DNA from: a bacterium HR32
Lineage (GTDB): Bacteria; Sysuimicrobiota; Sysuimicrobiia; Sysuimicrobiales; Sysuimicrobiaceae
Assembly (NCBI GenBank): GCA_002898935.1
Contig: BEII01000008.1
Location: 1-14,028, forward strand
Length of the DNA stretch: 14,028 nt
Direction of reading: 5' to 3'
Positions 6,377 to 14,013 of this stretch are shown here, in pieces. The notes under the pieces are model-generated. The model was not told where the DNA came from. It saw only the letters and a program-made list of their open reading frames with translations, and ran no database searches. The stretch's first letter is position 1. The number at the start of each line of letters is the position of its first letter. The translations under genes were made by a program, and so were the position numbers.

Positions 6377-6386
6377 ATCACCTCCT
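6377..6386 (-). promoter_or_regulatory. Full-length Shine-Dalgarno for flgD
   Basis: The transcribed strand reads AGGAGGTGAT here, ten bases complementary to the usual bacterial 16S 3' tail. It lies 4 bases before the GTG at 6372 (about 8 bases from the AGGAGG core) and just after the fliK TAG (6387-6389). It decides the flgD start and suggests strong, independent initiation. Confidence 0.85.
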
Positions 6387-7850
6387 CTACACCACGTAGT
6401 CCACGGCCCCGCCTGTGCGCGCGGGTGCCGCCACCCTGCGGGTAGCCCGCGGCCGCCACGCGGGGGCTTGCTCCGGCTGCGGCTGCGCCCCACCGCTTCC
6501 CTGTGGCAGGGTGCCCACGTCCAGCCCGACCAGCGTGAGCCCCTGTTCCCCGAGGGCCCGGTGCAGCGCCGCCGCCTGGGTGCGCACGAGCTGCGCCACC
6601 TCCGGGCCTGCCTCCACCCTGGCCCACACCGTGTCGGACCGGGCGCGGACGTCCACGTGCACCACCTCACCGTGGGCGTCCTGCACCTCAACCCTCAACC
6701 GTGACGGCACGGGGGGCGCCTCCCGCGGCTCAGGTGTGGGAGCGCTGGCGCGTACGGGTGCGGACCGTTCGGACTCGCCGTCGCCAGCCGCCCGCGGGGC
6801 GGCTGCCGGAAAGCCCGCACGGCCGTCCCTGGGTCGGTCAGCTTCGAACGGGGCCCGCCGCTCTTCGGACACGCGCTCCTCCGATCGCCCACCCGCCTCC
6901 GGTGCCGGGTGCGCCGCTAGATCCGGCTGGGCATCACCCTGGGACGGGCCCACGGCGTCGTCCCCCTGGGCCTGCTGTCCCTCGAGCCGTGCGTGCACGC
7001 CTGCACCGCGCGCAGGGGGGACGGCACCGGCTGCCGGCTCGCCCGGGCTCTGGGGCTTCCCCGGGTGCGTCTGTCTCCCTGCCCCGGGCAGTTCGCTAGA
7101 CGCCTGTCCCGGAAGACTGCCCGCGAGACCGGACCGGGATCCCCAAGGGTCGCTGCGCGATTCTTGGGGCGGGTTAGGCAACTCGATCTGAGGCAGCGGC
7201 TGCAGCGTCGGCCGCCCAGGAGGGGCCTCGTCCGTCGGGACCAGGACTTCCCCTGGACCCGCGGACCGCGGTTTTGCCCACCCGACTTCGCGCTCCAAGT
7301 CCACAGACGATCCGGGCTGCGGTGCTGGTCTCTGCACACCAGGCGCGGTCGCGACCTGCCCACCGGCCTCCTCTACGCTTCTTTCGGATTCCACAGGCAG
7401 GCCGTCATGCACCAGATCGGGCGCTCCCCGGGGCCGCTGGGTCTCTGGGACCGAGTGCCCGGAGCCCGCGCACCCCACCACCGCGAGAGTGGGCTGGTGT
7501 GGCACCACGGCCACCGGTTGTGTGTGGGGGTGTTGTACGGGCCTTGCGCCAGCGTCCGGGGAAAAAGCCTGTGCCCGCCCCGAAGGTCCGGAGGGGCATG
7601 TGAACGCGACGGCGGCGCCGGGTACCGGCAGCTCCCAAACCGGTTCCGGCCGCATAGGCCTCGCGGGCGGCGGCCATAGGCCCTCTTCTTCGCTGGGTGC
7701 GCCTTGTGCGGACGCATCTACCGGGCCCGGTGGCGATCCCCATAGGAGCCAGGTGTACAGGGCGTGCGAGAACAGGGTCGCGAGGTGTGCCGCTGCCGGC
7801 GAGGCCACCGGCGTCTCCAGGTCCTGCCACGCGACAGGGGCGGGGATCAC
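6387..7850 (-). CDS. fliK: FliK, flagellar hook-length control protein
   Basis: FliK is a secreted molecular ruler that stops hook growth and switches the export specificity. The product has 487 residues from the GTG at 7850, which overlaps the transglycosylase stop in GTGA; the frame is open upstream but inside that gene. The long middle (about 40-380) is low-complexity, rich in Pro, Ala, Gly, Glu and Arg, as in most FliK proteins. The conserved C-terminal domain is at about 383-447 (RLRVEVQDAHGEVVHVDV, PEVAQLVRTQAAALHRALGE, then GLTLVGLDVG), and the tail ends GGAVDYVV, like the final 'IDYR' of the family. The conserved 'L-P-LG' segment at the start of the domain is weak, so the call leans on position between fliJ/transglycosylase and flgD. 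Confidence 0.85.
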   Translation of the reverse strand: MIPAPVAWQDLETPVASPAAAHLATLFSHALYTWLLWGSPPGPVDASAQGAPSEEEGLWPPPARPMRPEPVWELPVPGAAVAFTCPSGPSGRAQAFSPDAGARPVQHPHTQPVAVVPHQPTLAVVGCAGSGHSVPETQRPRGAPDLVHDGLPVESERSVEEAGGQVATAPGVQRPAPQPGSSVDLEREVGWAKPRSAGPGEVLVPTDEAPPGRPTLQPLPQIELPNPPQESRSDPWGSRSGLAGSLPGQASSELPGAGRQTHPGKPQSPGEPAAGAVPPARGAGVHARLEGQQAQGDDAVGPSQGDAQPDLAAHPAPEAGGRSEERVSEERRAPFEADRPRDGRAGFPAAAPRAAGDGESERSAPVRASAPTPEPREAPPVPSRLRVEVQDAHGEVVHVDVRARSDTVWARVEAGPEVAQLVRTQAAALHRALGEQGLTLVGLDVGTLPQGSGGAQPQPEQAPAWRPRATRRVAAPARTGGAVDYVV

Positions 7851-8350
7851 GGTGAACCCCCGAGGTCCACCCGAGCTCGTTGCCAAGCCCGCAGCACGCG
7901 CTCCACGTACGCCCGGGTCTCCGGGTACGGTGGGACGCCCCCGTGGCGGGCCACCGCGCCCGGACCCGCGTTGTATGCCGCGAGGGCCAGGGTCACGTCG
8001 CCGAACCGATCCACGAGCCCCCGGAGGTAACGCACGCCTCCGTGCACGTTCTGCACCGGGTCGTAGGGGTCCGCCACCCCCAGCGCGCGGGCGGTCGCAG
8101 GCATGAGCTGCATGAGGCCCATGGCGCCGGCGGGCGAGGTGGCCGAGGGGTCGTAGCCCGACTCCGTACGCACCACCGCGTCCACGAGGGCCGGGTCCAG
8201 CCCGTACCGCCGGGCGGCCTCCTCCACGAGCGCCCGGAACGCAGCAGGGCCGGACTCCGATCGCTCCGGTCCCGGCGCCGCTCCAACAGGCCCGAGCTGT
8301 GACTCGATCCACCGGATCCGCGCGAGCGCAGATAGCAGGGTCGGGCTCAA
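7847..8350 (-). CDS. Soluble lytic transglycosylase (SLT domain) in the flagellar operon
   Basis: This enzyme probably cleaves peptidoglycan to let the rod through the wall. The 167-residue product has an SLT/goose-lysozyme-like domain from about residue 40. E63 in VVRTESGYDPSA is the expected catalytic acid, followed by GAMGLMQLMPATA (75-87), NVHGGVRYLRGLVDRFGD (101-118) and ALAAYNAGPGAV (122-133). I prefer the TTG at 8350 over a GTG at 8368: GGGGGAGG lies 5 bases upstream of it and the TTGA overlaps the fliJ stop, while the GTG has no ribosome site. No signal peptide or transmembrane segment is visible, so it may leave through the flagellar export system. It fills the position usually held by ylxF/motE in Bacillus-type operons. 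Its 3' end overlaps fliK by 4 bases. Confidence 0.93.
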   Translation of the reverse strand: MSPTLLSALARIRWIESQLGPVGAAPGPERSESGPAAFRALVEEAARRYGLDPALVDAVVRTESGYDPSATSPAGAMGLMQLMPATARALGVADPYDPVQNVHGGVRYLRGLVDRFGDVTLALAAYNAGPGAVARHGGVPPYPETRAYVERVLRAWQRARVDLGGSP

Positions 8351-8778
8351 TTCTTCCTCCCCCGGCACAGGAGAGCCAGGTCGTCCGCCTCGGCCTGCTG
8401 TTGCCTCGCCAGCTCCTGCCGGTACTGCTGCCAGCGCCGGCTACGCACCTGACTCACCGCCTTCCGCTCTCGGCGGAGCTGCAAGAAGCGTGCCCAAAGC
8501 TCCTCCGCCCGCTGGGCCCGCTGCGCGCGATCCTCCTCCGCGGCCTGGAGGGCGCGCCGCCGCGCGTCCAGGACCTCGGCCCACGCGCGCAGCTCCGCCG
8601 CCGTCTGCGATTGCACCACCGCCTCTTCCGCCCCGCGCACGGTGGCCCGGACCACCTCACACCGAGCTTCCGACTCCCGCAACGACCGCAGCGCGTCCGC
8701 CAGCTCCCGCCGGGCCTGGCGCTCCCGCACCCGTCGCACCCGCAACAGCCCCTCCAGCGGGAAGCGGAACCGTCTCAC
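8347..8778 (-). CDS. fliJ: FliJ, flagellar export chaperone/ATPase stalk
   Basis: FliJ is a coiled-coil protein that acts as the stalk of the FliI ATPase ring and helps export. The product has 143 residues from the GTG at 8778, which overlaps the fliI stop in GTGA. The N-terminus RRFRFPLEGLLRVRRVRERQ (2-21) is the typical FliJ start ('F-F-LE-LL-lR'). The rest is a continuous helical, Arg/Glu/Ala-rich heptad pattern with no beta strands. The sequence is poorly conserved in this family, so position between fliI and fliK is the main support. The frame stays open upstream through most of fliI, but that is a shadow of high GC content. Confidence 0.92.
   Translation of the reverse strand: MRRFRFPLEGLLRVRRVRERQARRELADALRSLRESEARCEVVRATVRGAEEAVVQSQTAAELRAWAEVLDARRRALQAAEEDRAQRAQRAEELWARFLQLRRERKAVSQVRSRRWQQYRQELARQQQAEADDLALLCRGRKN
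8356..8363 (-). promoter_or_regulatory. Shine-Dalgarno that decides the TTG start of the transglycosylase
   Basis: The transcribed strand reads GGGGGAGG, 5 bases before the TTG at 8350. The rival GTG at 8368 is preceded by a pyrimidine-rich TCTCCT. The TTG also produces the same 4-base overlap pattern seen at the neighbouring fliI-fliJ and transglycosylase-fliK junctions. Confidence 0.75.
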
Positions 8779-10085
8779 GGCTCGCCCGCCAGGTGGGCCA
8801 GCTGCCGGCGTGTGGTGGCGAAGTCCGCCCGCTCGTGCGGCATCTGGCGGAGAAACATGCGGATCTCTTCGATGCGGTCCAGGGCCGCGTCCACCCGCGG
8901 GTTGCTCCCGCGGACGTACGCGCCCAGGTTCACCAAGTCCTCCACCTCCCGGTAGGTCGCCAGGTGCGCCCGCACGGCCTGTGCCCAGCGCAAGTGGTCG
9001 GGGTCCACCACGGACGCCATGAGCCGGCTGGTGGACTCCAGCACGTCCACGGGCGGGTAGTGGCCCTGGGCGGCCAGCGACCGGGACAGCACGATGTGGC
9101 CGTCCAGGATGCTCCGCGCGTGGTCGGCCACGGGCTCCATCAGGTCGTCGCCCTCCACCAGCACGGTGTACAGCGCCGTGATGGAACCGCGGGGCGCGGT
9201 TCCGGCCCGCTCCATGAGTTGAGGCAGCAGCGCGAACACCGAAGGCGTGTACCCGCGGCTGGTGGGCGGCTCCCCCACCGCGAGGCCGATCTCCCGCTGC
9301 GCCATGCAGAACCGCGTGGCGGAGTCCATCATGAGCATCACGTGCATCCCCTGGTCCCGGAACGCCTCCGCGATGGCGGTGGCCACGAAGGGCGCGCGGG
9401 CCCGCACCAGCGGGGGCTGGTCTGAAGTCGCCACGACCACCACAGACCGCTCCAGCCCCTCGCCCAGGTCGTTTTCCAGGAAGTCCAGCACCTCCCGGCC
9501 CCGCTCGCCCACGAGGGCGATCACGTTGGCGTCCGCGGCGCTGTGGCGGGCCACCATGCCCAGCAGCGTGCTCTTCCCGACCCCGCTGCCTGCGAAGATC
9601 CCGACCCGCTGCCCGCGTCCCAGGGTCAGCAGCCCGTCGATGGCTCGCACGCCGGTGGGCAAGGGCTCGGTGATCCGGGGCCGCTGCAAGGGGTTGGGGG
9701 GATCGGCGTGCACCAATCTCCACTCGTCCACCTCGAGAGGCCTTCCGTCCAAAGGCCGGCCGAGCCCGTCTGTGACACGGCCCAACAACGACCGGCCCGC
9801 GGGCACCCGCATGGCGCGGCCGGAGGGCACGACCGCACTGCCGGGCGCCAGCCCTCCCAAGGGCCCGAGGGGCATCATGAGGAAACGGTCCTGCCGGAAC
9901 CCCACCACCTCTGCAGGAAGCTCCCCTTCCGCGGTCTGCACCGTGCACCACTCGCCCACGTGCACCCGCGGGCCGCGGGCCTCCGCCACGAGTCCGACCA
10001 CCTGCACCACCCGGCCCACCACCCGCACGGGGTCGGTCTCGCGAACCGCGCGCAGCCACGCCGCAAGCGGCAACGGGCTACCCAC
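8775..10085 (-). CDS. fliI: FliI, flagellum-specific export ATPase
   Basis: FliI is the hexameric ATPase of the flagellar type III export apparatus, related to the F1 beta subunit. The product has 436 residues from the GTG at 10085. The longer frame to 10295 is inside fliH and does not look like FliI. The ribosome site GGAGGAA lies about 7 bases upstream. Walker A is GSGVGKST (166-173), the catalytic glutamate is E194 in LVGERGREV, and Walker B is VMLMMD ending at D254, followed by SATRF. SYxPSVFxLLPxL-type sequence (GYTPSVFALLPQLMERAG) and HIVLSRSLAAQGHYPPVDVL match the FliI/SctN signatures. An N-terminal beta-barrel domain (about 20-95) and a C-terminal helical domain (360-436) complete it. 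It overlaps fliH by 8 bases and fliJ by 4. Confidence 0.98.
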   Translation of the reverse strand: MGSPLPLAAWLRAVRETDPVRVVGRVVQVVGLVAEARGPRVHVGEWCTVQTAEGELPAEVVGFRQDRFLMMPLGPLGGLAPGSAVVPSGRAMRVPAGRSLLGRVTDGLGRPLDGRPLEVDEWRLVHADPPNPLQRPRITEPLPTGVRAIDGLLTLGRGQRVGIFAGSGVGKSTLLGMVARHSAADANVIALVGERGREVLDFLENDLGEGLERSVVVVATSDQPPLVRARAPFVATAIAEAFRDQGMHVMLMMDSATRFCMAQREIGLAVGEPPTSRGYTPSVFALLPQLMERAGTAPRGSITALYTVLVEGDDLMEPVADHARSILDGHIVLSRSLAAQGHYPPVDVLESTSRLMASVVDPDHLRWAQAVRAHLATYREVEDLVNLGAYVRGSNPRVDAALDRIEEIRMFLRQMPHERADFATTRRQLAHLAGEP

Positions 10086-10716
10086 CGCGGACTTCCTCCA
10101 GACGCTCCCGCAACGTCTCGAGCTGCGTACCGAGACGCGCGTCCACCAGCCCTGCCCCGCACTCCACCACGCAGCCACCGTCCACGGAGGGGTCAGGCAC
10201 CCACACCAGCCGCAGCCCTGCGCGCTCCGCGGGCGGGGCGCCGAGCCGCTCCAGGTCCTCGGGATTTGCCCGCACCACCACCGCGGTGACCCCATGCAGC
10301 CGGGCGGCAGCGTCCTGCGCCCAACGGACCAGCAGCTCGGGGTCCTGCTCCACCGCCCGACCCACCAGGCGGCGGGCCACCTCCAGGGCTAAGGCCACCA
10401 CCACCGGCGCTGCGCGCTCCCCCAGGGCACGAGGGGCTTGGTCGGCCAGCTCGTCCAACAGGCGATCGAGACGCGCGAGCCGCTGCGCCCACGCGGCTTC
10501 CACCTCCGCCCGGGCTTGCTCTTGCGCCCGCGCCACGGCCCGCGCGGCCTCGAGCCGGGCAGCCTCCTGGAGCCGGCGGGCCGCCTCGTACGCGGACCGC
10601 AGCACCTCCGCCGCACGCTCGCCCGCGGGGTCCTGGGCGCCGATGGCGGTGGTGATCCGGGCCATGGCGTCCTCGCGAGGCGCTCCCTTGATGACCGCAC
10701 GCACGCCGTCCGGCAC
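10078..10716 (-). CDS. fliH: FliH, negative regulator/stator of the export ATPase
   Basis: FliH is the peripheral stalk of the FliI ATPase and links it to the C ring. The product has 212 residues. The GTG start at 10716 has a perfect AGGAGG upstream that includes the fliG stop. The N-terminus includes VRAVIKG (5-11), like the 'VIKS' start of Bacillota FliH. A long Ala/Glu/Arg helix with a heptad-like pattern spans about 30-110. The C-terminal domain (about 110-210) has VVALALEVARRLVGRAVEQD, AAARLHGVTAVVVRANPEDL and VPDPSVDGGCVVECGAGLVD (the DPSVxxGGCVxET-like FliH/V-ATPase E-subunit motif), then ARLGTQLETLRERLEEV. Position between fliG and fliI is decisive. Confidence 0.95.
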   Translation of the reverse strand: MPDGVRAVIKGAPREDAMARITTAIGAQDPAGERAAEVLRSAYEAARRLQEAARLEAARAVARAQEQARAEVEAAWAQRLARLDRLLDELADQAPRALGERAAPVVVALALEVARRLVGRAVEQDPELLVRWAQDAAARLHGVTAVVVRANPEDLERLGAPPAERAGLRLVWVPDPSVDGGCVVECGAGLVDARLGTQLETLRERLEEVRGG

Positions 10717-10721
10717 CAGCG

Positions 10722-10727
10722 CCTCCT
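10722..10727 (-). promoter_or_regulatory. Shine-Dalgarno of fliH overlapping the fliG stop
   Basis: The transcribed strand reads TAGGAGG across the fliG stop codon (10726-10728), so the AGGAGG site begins inside it. The GTG of fliH follows 5 bases later. This selects the fliH start and implies that ribosomes ending fliG can reinitiate. Confidence 0.8.
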
Positions 10728-11736
10728 ACAGGAGGACCTCTTCCTGGGCCCCCCGGGCGATCACGATCTGGCCGCTGTCCTCCAGCTGGCGGACCGCGGT
10801 CACGATGCGGCCCTGTGCTTCCTCCACGTCCCGGCGGCGGACGGGCCCCATGAGCTGTAGGTCCTCCCGCAGCGCCTCCGCAGCCCGCTGGCTCATGTTC
10901 CGGAAGATCTTCTCCCGCAGCTCCTCGCTGGCGCCCTTGAGGGCTAGGGCCAGGTCCTTGCCGTCCACGTTCCGCAACACGATCTGGATGGAGCGGTCGT
11001 CCAGGCCCAGCAGGTCCTCGAACACGAACATGAGCTTCTTCACCTGGGCCGCCAGCTCGGGGTCCTTCTCCTCCAGGGCCTCCAGGATCCCGCGCTCCGT
11101 GGCCCGGTCCGACTCGTTGATGATGGACACGAGTGCCTGCACCCCGCCCACCGCGGTGAACTCCTGCGTGGGCAGGCTCACGAGCTTGCTCTCCAGCGCG
11201 GCCTCCACCTCGCGGATGGTCTCGGGCGTGGTCCGGTCCATGACGGCTACCCGCATGGCCACCTCCACCTGGAGCTCCCGCGGCAGGGCGGCCAGCACCG
11301 CGGCGGCCTGTCCCGGCTTCAGGTACGCCACCACCAGCGCGATGGTCTGCGGGTGCTCCTGCTGGAGCAGGCTTGCGAGCTGCGCGGGGTCCATGCGGCG
11401 GAAGGCGTCGAAGGGGCTCACCTGCAGCGACGAGGTGAGGCGCTCGAGGATCTCCGCGGCCCGCTGCGCGCCCAGCGACCGCTCCAGGAGGTCCCGGGCG
11501 TACTGCAGCCCGCCCACGGACACGTACTCGCGCGCGAGGGCCATCTGGTAGCACTCCTGGACCACTTCTTCGCGTTCCTCCGCACTGACGTGGGGCAGGT
11601 TCGCGATCTCGAAGGTCAGGGCCTCGATCTCCTCCTCGCCCAGATGCCGCAGGACCGCAGAGGCGAGTTCCGGTCCCAGGGAGACGAGGAGCATGGCCGC
11701 CTTCTGACGCCCGGAGATGGACGGCTTCGTCGCCAC
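10726..11736 (-). CDS. fliG: FliG, flagellar motor switch protein
   Basis: FliG is the rotor protein that contacts MotA and generates torque. I chose the GTG at 11736 (336 residues): it lies 2 bases after the fliF stop, with GGAGAAG upstream; the frame is open further, but only inside fliF. The N-terminal domain (SGRQKAAMLLVSLGPELA, 8-25) binds FliF. The middle domain has EHPQTIALV (127-135), and the hinge TAVGGVQALVSIIN is at 194-207. The C-terminal domain has MFVFEDL (236-242), then the torque helix region ALKGASEELREKIFRNMS (265-282) and GPVRRRDVEEAQ (297-308). Length and all expected regions are normal. The stop is followed directly by the fliH ribosome site. Confidence 0.98.
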   Translation of the reverse strand: MATKPSISGRQKAAMLLVSLGPELASAVLRHLGEEEIEALTFEIANLPHVSAEEREEVVQECYQMALAREYVSVGGLQYARDLLERSLGAQRAAEILERLTSSLQVSPFDAFRRMDPAQLASLLQQEHPQTIALVVAYLKPGQAAAVLAALPRELQVEVAMRVAVMDRTTPETIREVEAALESKLVSLPTQEFTAVGGVQALVSIINESDRATERGILEALEEKDPELAAQVKKLMFVFEDLLGLDDRSIQIVLRNVDGKDLALALKGASEELREKIFRNMSQRAAEALREDLQLMGPVRRRDVEEAQGRIVTAVRQLEDSGQIVIARGAQEEVLL

Positions 11737-11738
11737 GG

Positions 11739-13265
11739 CTACTTCTCCGCGAGCCAGCTCTTGATCACCGCGGCTACGTCCGCGGGACGCTCCTGCGCCA
11801 TCCGCTGGAGCTCCCGGCGGACCACGGCCTCGCGGCTCGACTCCCGCTGCCGCAGGGCCTCGAGGACCTTCTCCTCCTCGTCCTCCCTGGGCTCCGGCGC
11901 AGCCGCAGGTGGCTGCACGGGCACGGGCTCCAGGGTCTCCACCGTCACCCGCGAAGCGCGGCGTCGCCGGCGCCAGAGGGCTCCCACGACCAGGGCAAGC
12001 ACCAGCGCGGCCAGGCCGGCTCCGCCTGCGAGCCATACCGGGAGCGCTCGTGCAGCCTGACCCGTCCGGGCGGGCTCAGGGGCCGGGGCCGCCGCAGGCG
12101 CAGCGGGAAAGTCCACGGACTGCACCACGAGCACGTCTCCCCGCCGGCGGTCCAGCCCCAGACTTGCCGCCACCGCGGCTTCCAGGGCGCGCACGCTGGA
12201 AGCGGGGGCCCTGCGGTCCACGAGCACGGCCACGGAGAGGCGGCGCAGGCCACCTGTGGTAACCGCACGCTCCACCCGCCGGGTGACCTGGTAGGTGGTG
12301 CGCGACTCGCGCCTGCGGTATTCCGAGCCGGAAGCAGCCGCCGGTGCCTGCGCGTAGGACGGGACCGACACCGTGGCCGGGCCGCCCGGGGGCAGGGCCC
12401 CCCGGCCCGCGTACGACTCTTCCACCGTGACCTCGGAGGTCGGCGCGCGCTGGTTGGGGAGGTAACTCTCCTGCTCAACCTGTCGGCGGCTGAAGTCCAC
12501 CTCCGCGCTCACCCGGGCGAGCGCACGGCCCGGGCCGAGGACTTCGTCCAGCATGCTCTGCACGCGCTGCTGCAGCGCCGCTTCCACTTGCTCCCGCTCA
12601 CCCAGCTGGGCGGTGTTCACGCCGGACGGGTCGTCCTGTCCCGCGGACAGCAGCACACCCCGAGTGTCCACGACCGTGACGCGTTCCGGCGTCAGGCCCT
12701 CCACGCTGTTCGCCACCAGGTGCCGGATGGCCCGCACCTGTCCCGCGCTGAGGGATGCCCCGGGCCGGAGGCTCACCACCACGGACGCGCTGGCAGACGT
12801 CGCCTCGTCCCGGAACAGCCGGTCCTGCGGGATGGCGAGGTGCACGCGGGCCTTCTCTACCGCGTCCAGGGTCTCAATGCTCCGCACGAGCTCACCCGCG
12901 AGCGCCCGCTGGAGGTTGACGCGCTGGACGAGCTCCGTGGCGCCGAAGGAGGTGCGGTCGAACAGCTCGAACCCCACCCCGCCGCGGGGGAGTCCCTGGG
13001 CCGCGAGCTGCAGGCGCGCGGCGTACACCCGGTCCCTGGGCACTTCCACCGTCGTGCCCGCACCGGACAGCCGGTGCGGTACCCCCAGTTGCTGGAGCGC
13101 CTGCACGACTCGGGCGGCCTCCTCGGTGTCCAGGCGGCTGTAAAGGGGCACGAACTGCGGACGCCCGGCCCACGCCCACACGGCCAGGGCCACGGCCAGC
13201 CCGCCCGCCACCGCGAGCGCCACGCGCCGGTGGGCCGGGGTCCAGTGCGACCACGCCTGCAGCAT
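11739..13265 (-). CDS. fliF: FliF, flagellar MS-ring protein
   Basis: FliF forms the MS ring in the membrane, the base on which rod, C ring and export gate assemble. The product has 508 residues from the ATG at 13265, with GGGGAG about 6 bases upstream. A first transmembrane segment lies at about 16-33. The YscJ/FliF domain follows (FVPLYSRLDTEEAARVVQAL at 38-57, then GTTVEVPRDRVYAARLQLAAQGLP), with VNLQRALAGELVRSIETLD and ARVHLAIPQDRLF. The ring-forming C-terminal domain includes ARVSAEVDFSRRQVEQESY. The second transmembrane segment is near 415-437. The tail VVRRELQRMAQERPADVAAV-IKSWL is the FliG-binding peptide of the family. The central collar between about 295 and 345 is Ala/Pro/Gly-rich. 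Confidence 0.98.
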   Translation of the reverse strand: MLQAWSHWTPAHRRVALAVAGGLAVALAVWAWAGRPQFVPLYSRLDTEEAARVVQALQQLGVPHRLSGAGTTVEVPRDRVYAARLQLAAQGLPRGGVGFELFDRTSFGATELVQRVNLQRALAGELVRSIETLDAVEKARVHLAIPQDRLFRDEATSASASVVVSLRPGASLSAGQVRAIRHLVANSVEGLTPERVTVVDTRGVLLSAGQDDPSGVNTAQLGEREQVEAALQQRVQSMLDEVLGPGRALARVSAEVDFSRRQVEQESYLPNQRAPTSEVTVEESYAGRGALPPGGPATVSVPSYAQAPAAASGSEYRRRESRTTYQVTRRVERAVTTGGLRRLSVAVLVDRRAPASSVRALEAAVAASLGLDRRRGDVLVVQSVDFPAAPAAAPAPEPARTGQAARALPVWLAGGAGLAALVLALVVGALWRRRRRASRVTVETLEPVPVQPPAAAPEPREDEEEKVLEALRQRESSREAVVRRELQRMAQERPADVAAVIKSWLAEK

Positions 13266-13301
13266 CCCGCGCTCCCCGTCCCCCGCCCGCAGCGTCCGCC
13301 G

Positions 13302-13583
13302 CTACACCTGCATGCGCACTAGCTCCTGGTAGCTCTCCAGCAGGCGGTTGCGGACCTGGATGGCGAGCTGCAGGGCCAAGTTCGCCTCCTCCATGGCCAC
13401 CATCACGGCGTGCACGTCGTCCGTCCGACCGTCTGCCAGCGCTGCCGCCGCGGCGTCCGCGCGGCGCTGTAGCTCGTCCGCCCGCTGGACGGCCCGTGCC
13501 AAGGCCTCCGCGAAGGCCGAAACCGCCTCCCGCACGGGAGAGGCGGCGGCCGTTCCTACGGGAGCGACACCACGCACCTCCAC
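13302..13583 (-). CDS. fliE: FliE, MS ring-rod junction protein
   Basis: FliE is a small exported protein that joins the MS ring to the rod. The product has 93 residues, close to the usual 95-105. The N-terminal half is Ala-rich (SFAEALARAVQRADELQRRA), and the conserved C-terminal helices are clear: DDVHAVMVAMEEANLALQLA (55-74) followed by IQVRNRLLESYQELVRMQV, where 'MExAxLxxQLxxxVRNKLLExYQEIMRM' is the family pattern. The GTG at 13583 follows flgC by 4 bases and uses AGGAGGTGA at 13588-13596. There is a 36-base gap before fliF, with no visible structure. Confidence 0.96.
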   Translation of the reverse strand: MEVRGVAPVGTAAASPVREAVSAFAEALARAVQRADELQRRADAAAAALADGRTDDVHAVMVAMEEANLALQLAIQVRNRLLESYQELVRMQV

Positions 13584-13587
13584 CGCC

Positions 13588-13596
13588 TCACCTCCT
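13588..13596 (-). promoter_or_regulatory. Shine-Dalgarno of fliE formed by the last codons of flgC
   Basis: The last two Arg codons and stop of flgC (AGG AGG TGA) form a nearly complete Shine-Dalgarno, and the fliE GTG lies 4 bases after the TGA. The site confirms the GTG start and suggests coupling. Confidence 0.85.
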
Positions 13597-14013
13597 CCCG
13601 ATTTCCAAGGCCCGCAGGATCAGCTGCTTGGTGGTATTGAGCGCCACCACGTTCAACTCGTAGGCACGGCTGGAAGCGATCAGGTCCGCCATCTCCACCG
13701 CGGGGTTCACGTTCGGGTACGTCACGAACCCCTGCGCGTCCGAGTCCGGGTGCCCGGGGTCGTACACACGCCGTGGTGCGGAACTGTCCTCCACGATGGC
13801 CGCCACCACCACGCCGCCCCCTTCCCCGGCGCCGCCTCCGGCCAAGGCAAACCGGTCCAGCAGCGGGGCGAACACCGCCACCCGCCGTCGGTACGGGCCG
13901 CTCGGCCCCCCGGTGGTGTTGGCGTTGGCCAGGTTCCCCGCCACCACCTCCATGCGCACCCGCTCGGCGGTCAACGCAGACGCGCTGGCTTCCATCGCCC
14001 GGAACAGCGACAC
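13588..14013 (-). CDS. flgC: FlgC, proximal rod protein
   Basis: FlgC is a rod subunit exported by the flagellar type III system. The product has 141 residues, the normal size. The N-terminus SLFRAMEASASALTAERVRM (2-21), followed by EVVAGNLANANTTGG, is the rod-protein motif; the C-terminus GFVTYPNVNPAVEMADLIAS then SRAYELNVVALNTTKQLILRAL is diagnostic for FlgC. The middle YRRRVAVFAPLL is also conserved. The GTG at 14013 is supported by AGGAGG at 14021-14026 with 7-base spacing. The bases beyond 14013 contain TAG (14025-14027) and TGA (14018-14020), either of which could be the stop of an upstream flgB, but too little is visible to say. Confidence 0.97.
   Translation of the reverse strand: MSLFRAMEASASALTAERVRMEVVAGNLANANTTGGPSGPYRRRVAVFAPLLDRFALAGGGAGEGGGVVVAAIVEDSSAPRRVYDPGHPDSDAQGFVTYPNVNPAVEMADLIASSRAYELNVVALNTTKQLILRALEIGRR

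Noticed and set aside
7851..8312. N-terminal extension of fliK to 8312
   Set aside because: It would lie wholly within the transglycosylase gene. The GTG at 7850 gives a 4-base overlap, the pattern of the neighbouring junctions.
8779..10059. Extension of the fliJ frame upstream to 10059
   Set aside because: The extra 427 residues are Arg/Gly/Pro-rich shadow sequence inside fliI. FliJ homology begins at the GTG at 8778, which overlaps the fliI stop.
11737..12036. N-terminal extension of fliG to 12036
   Set aside because: The added residues lie in fliF and do not resemble FliG. The GTG at 11736 has a ribosome site and starts at the conserved FliG N-terminus.
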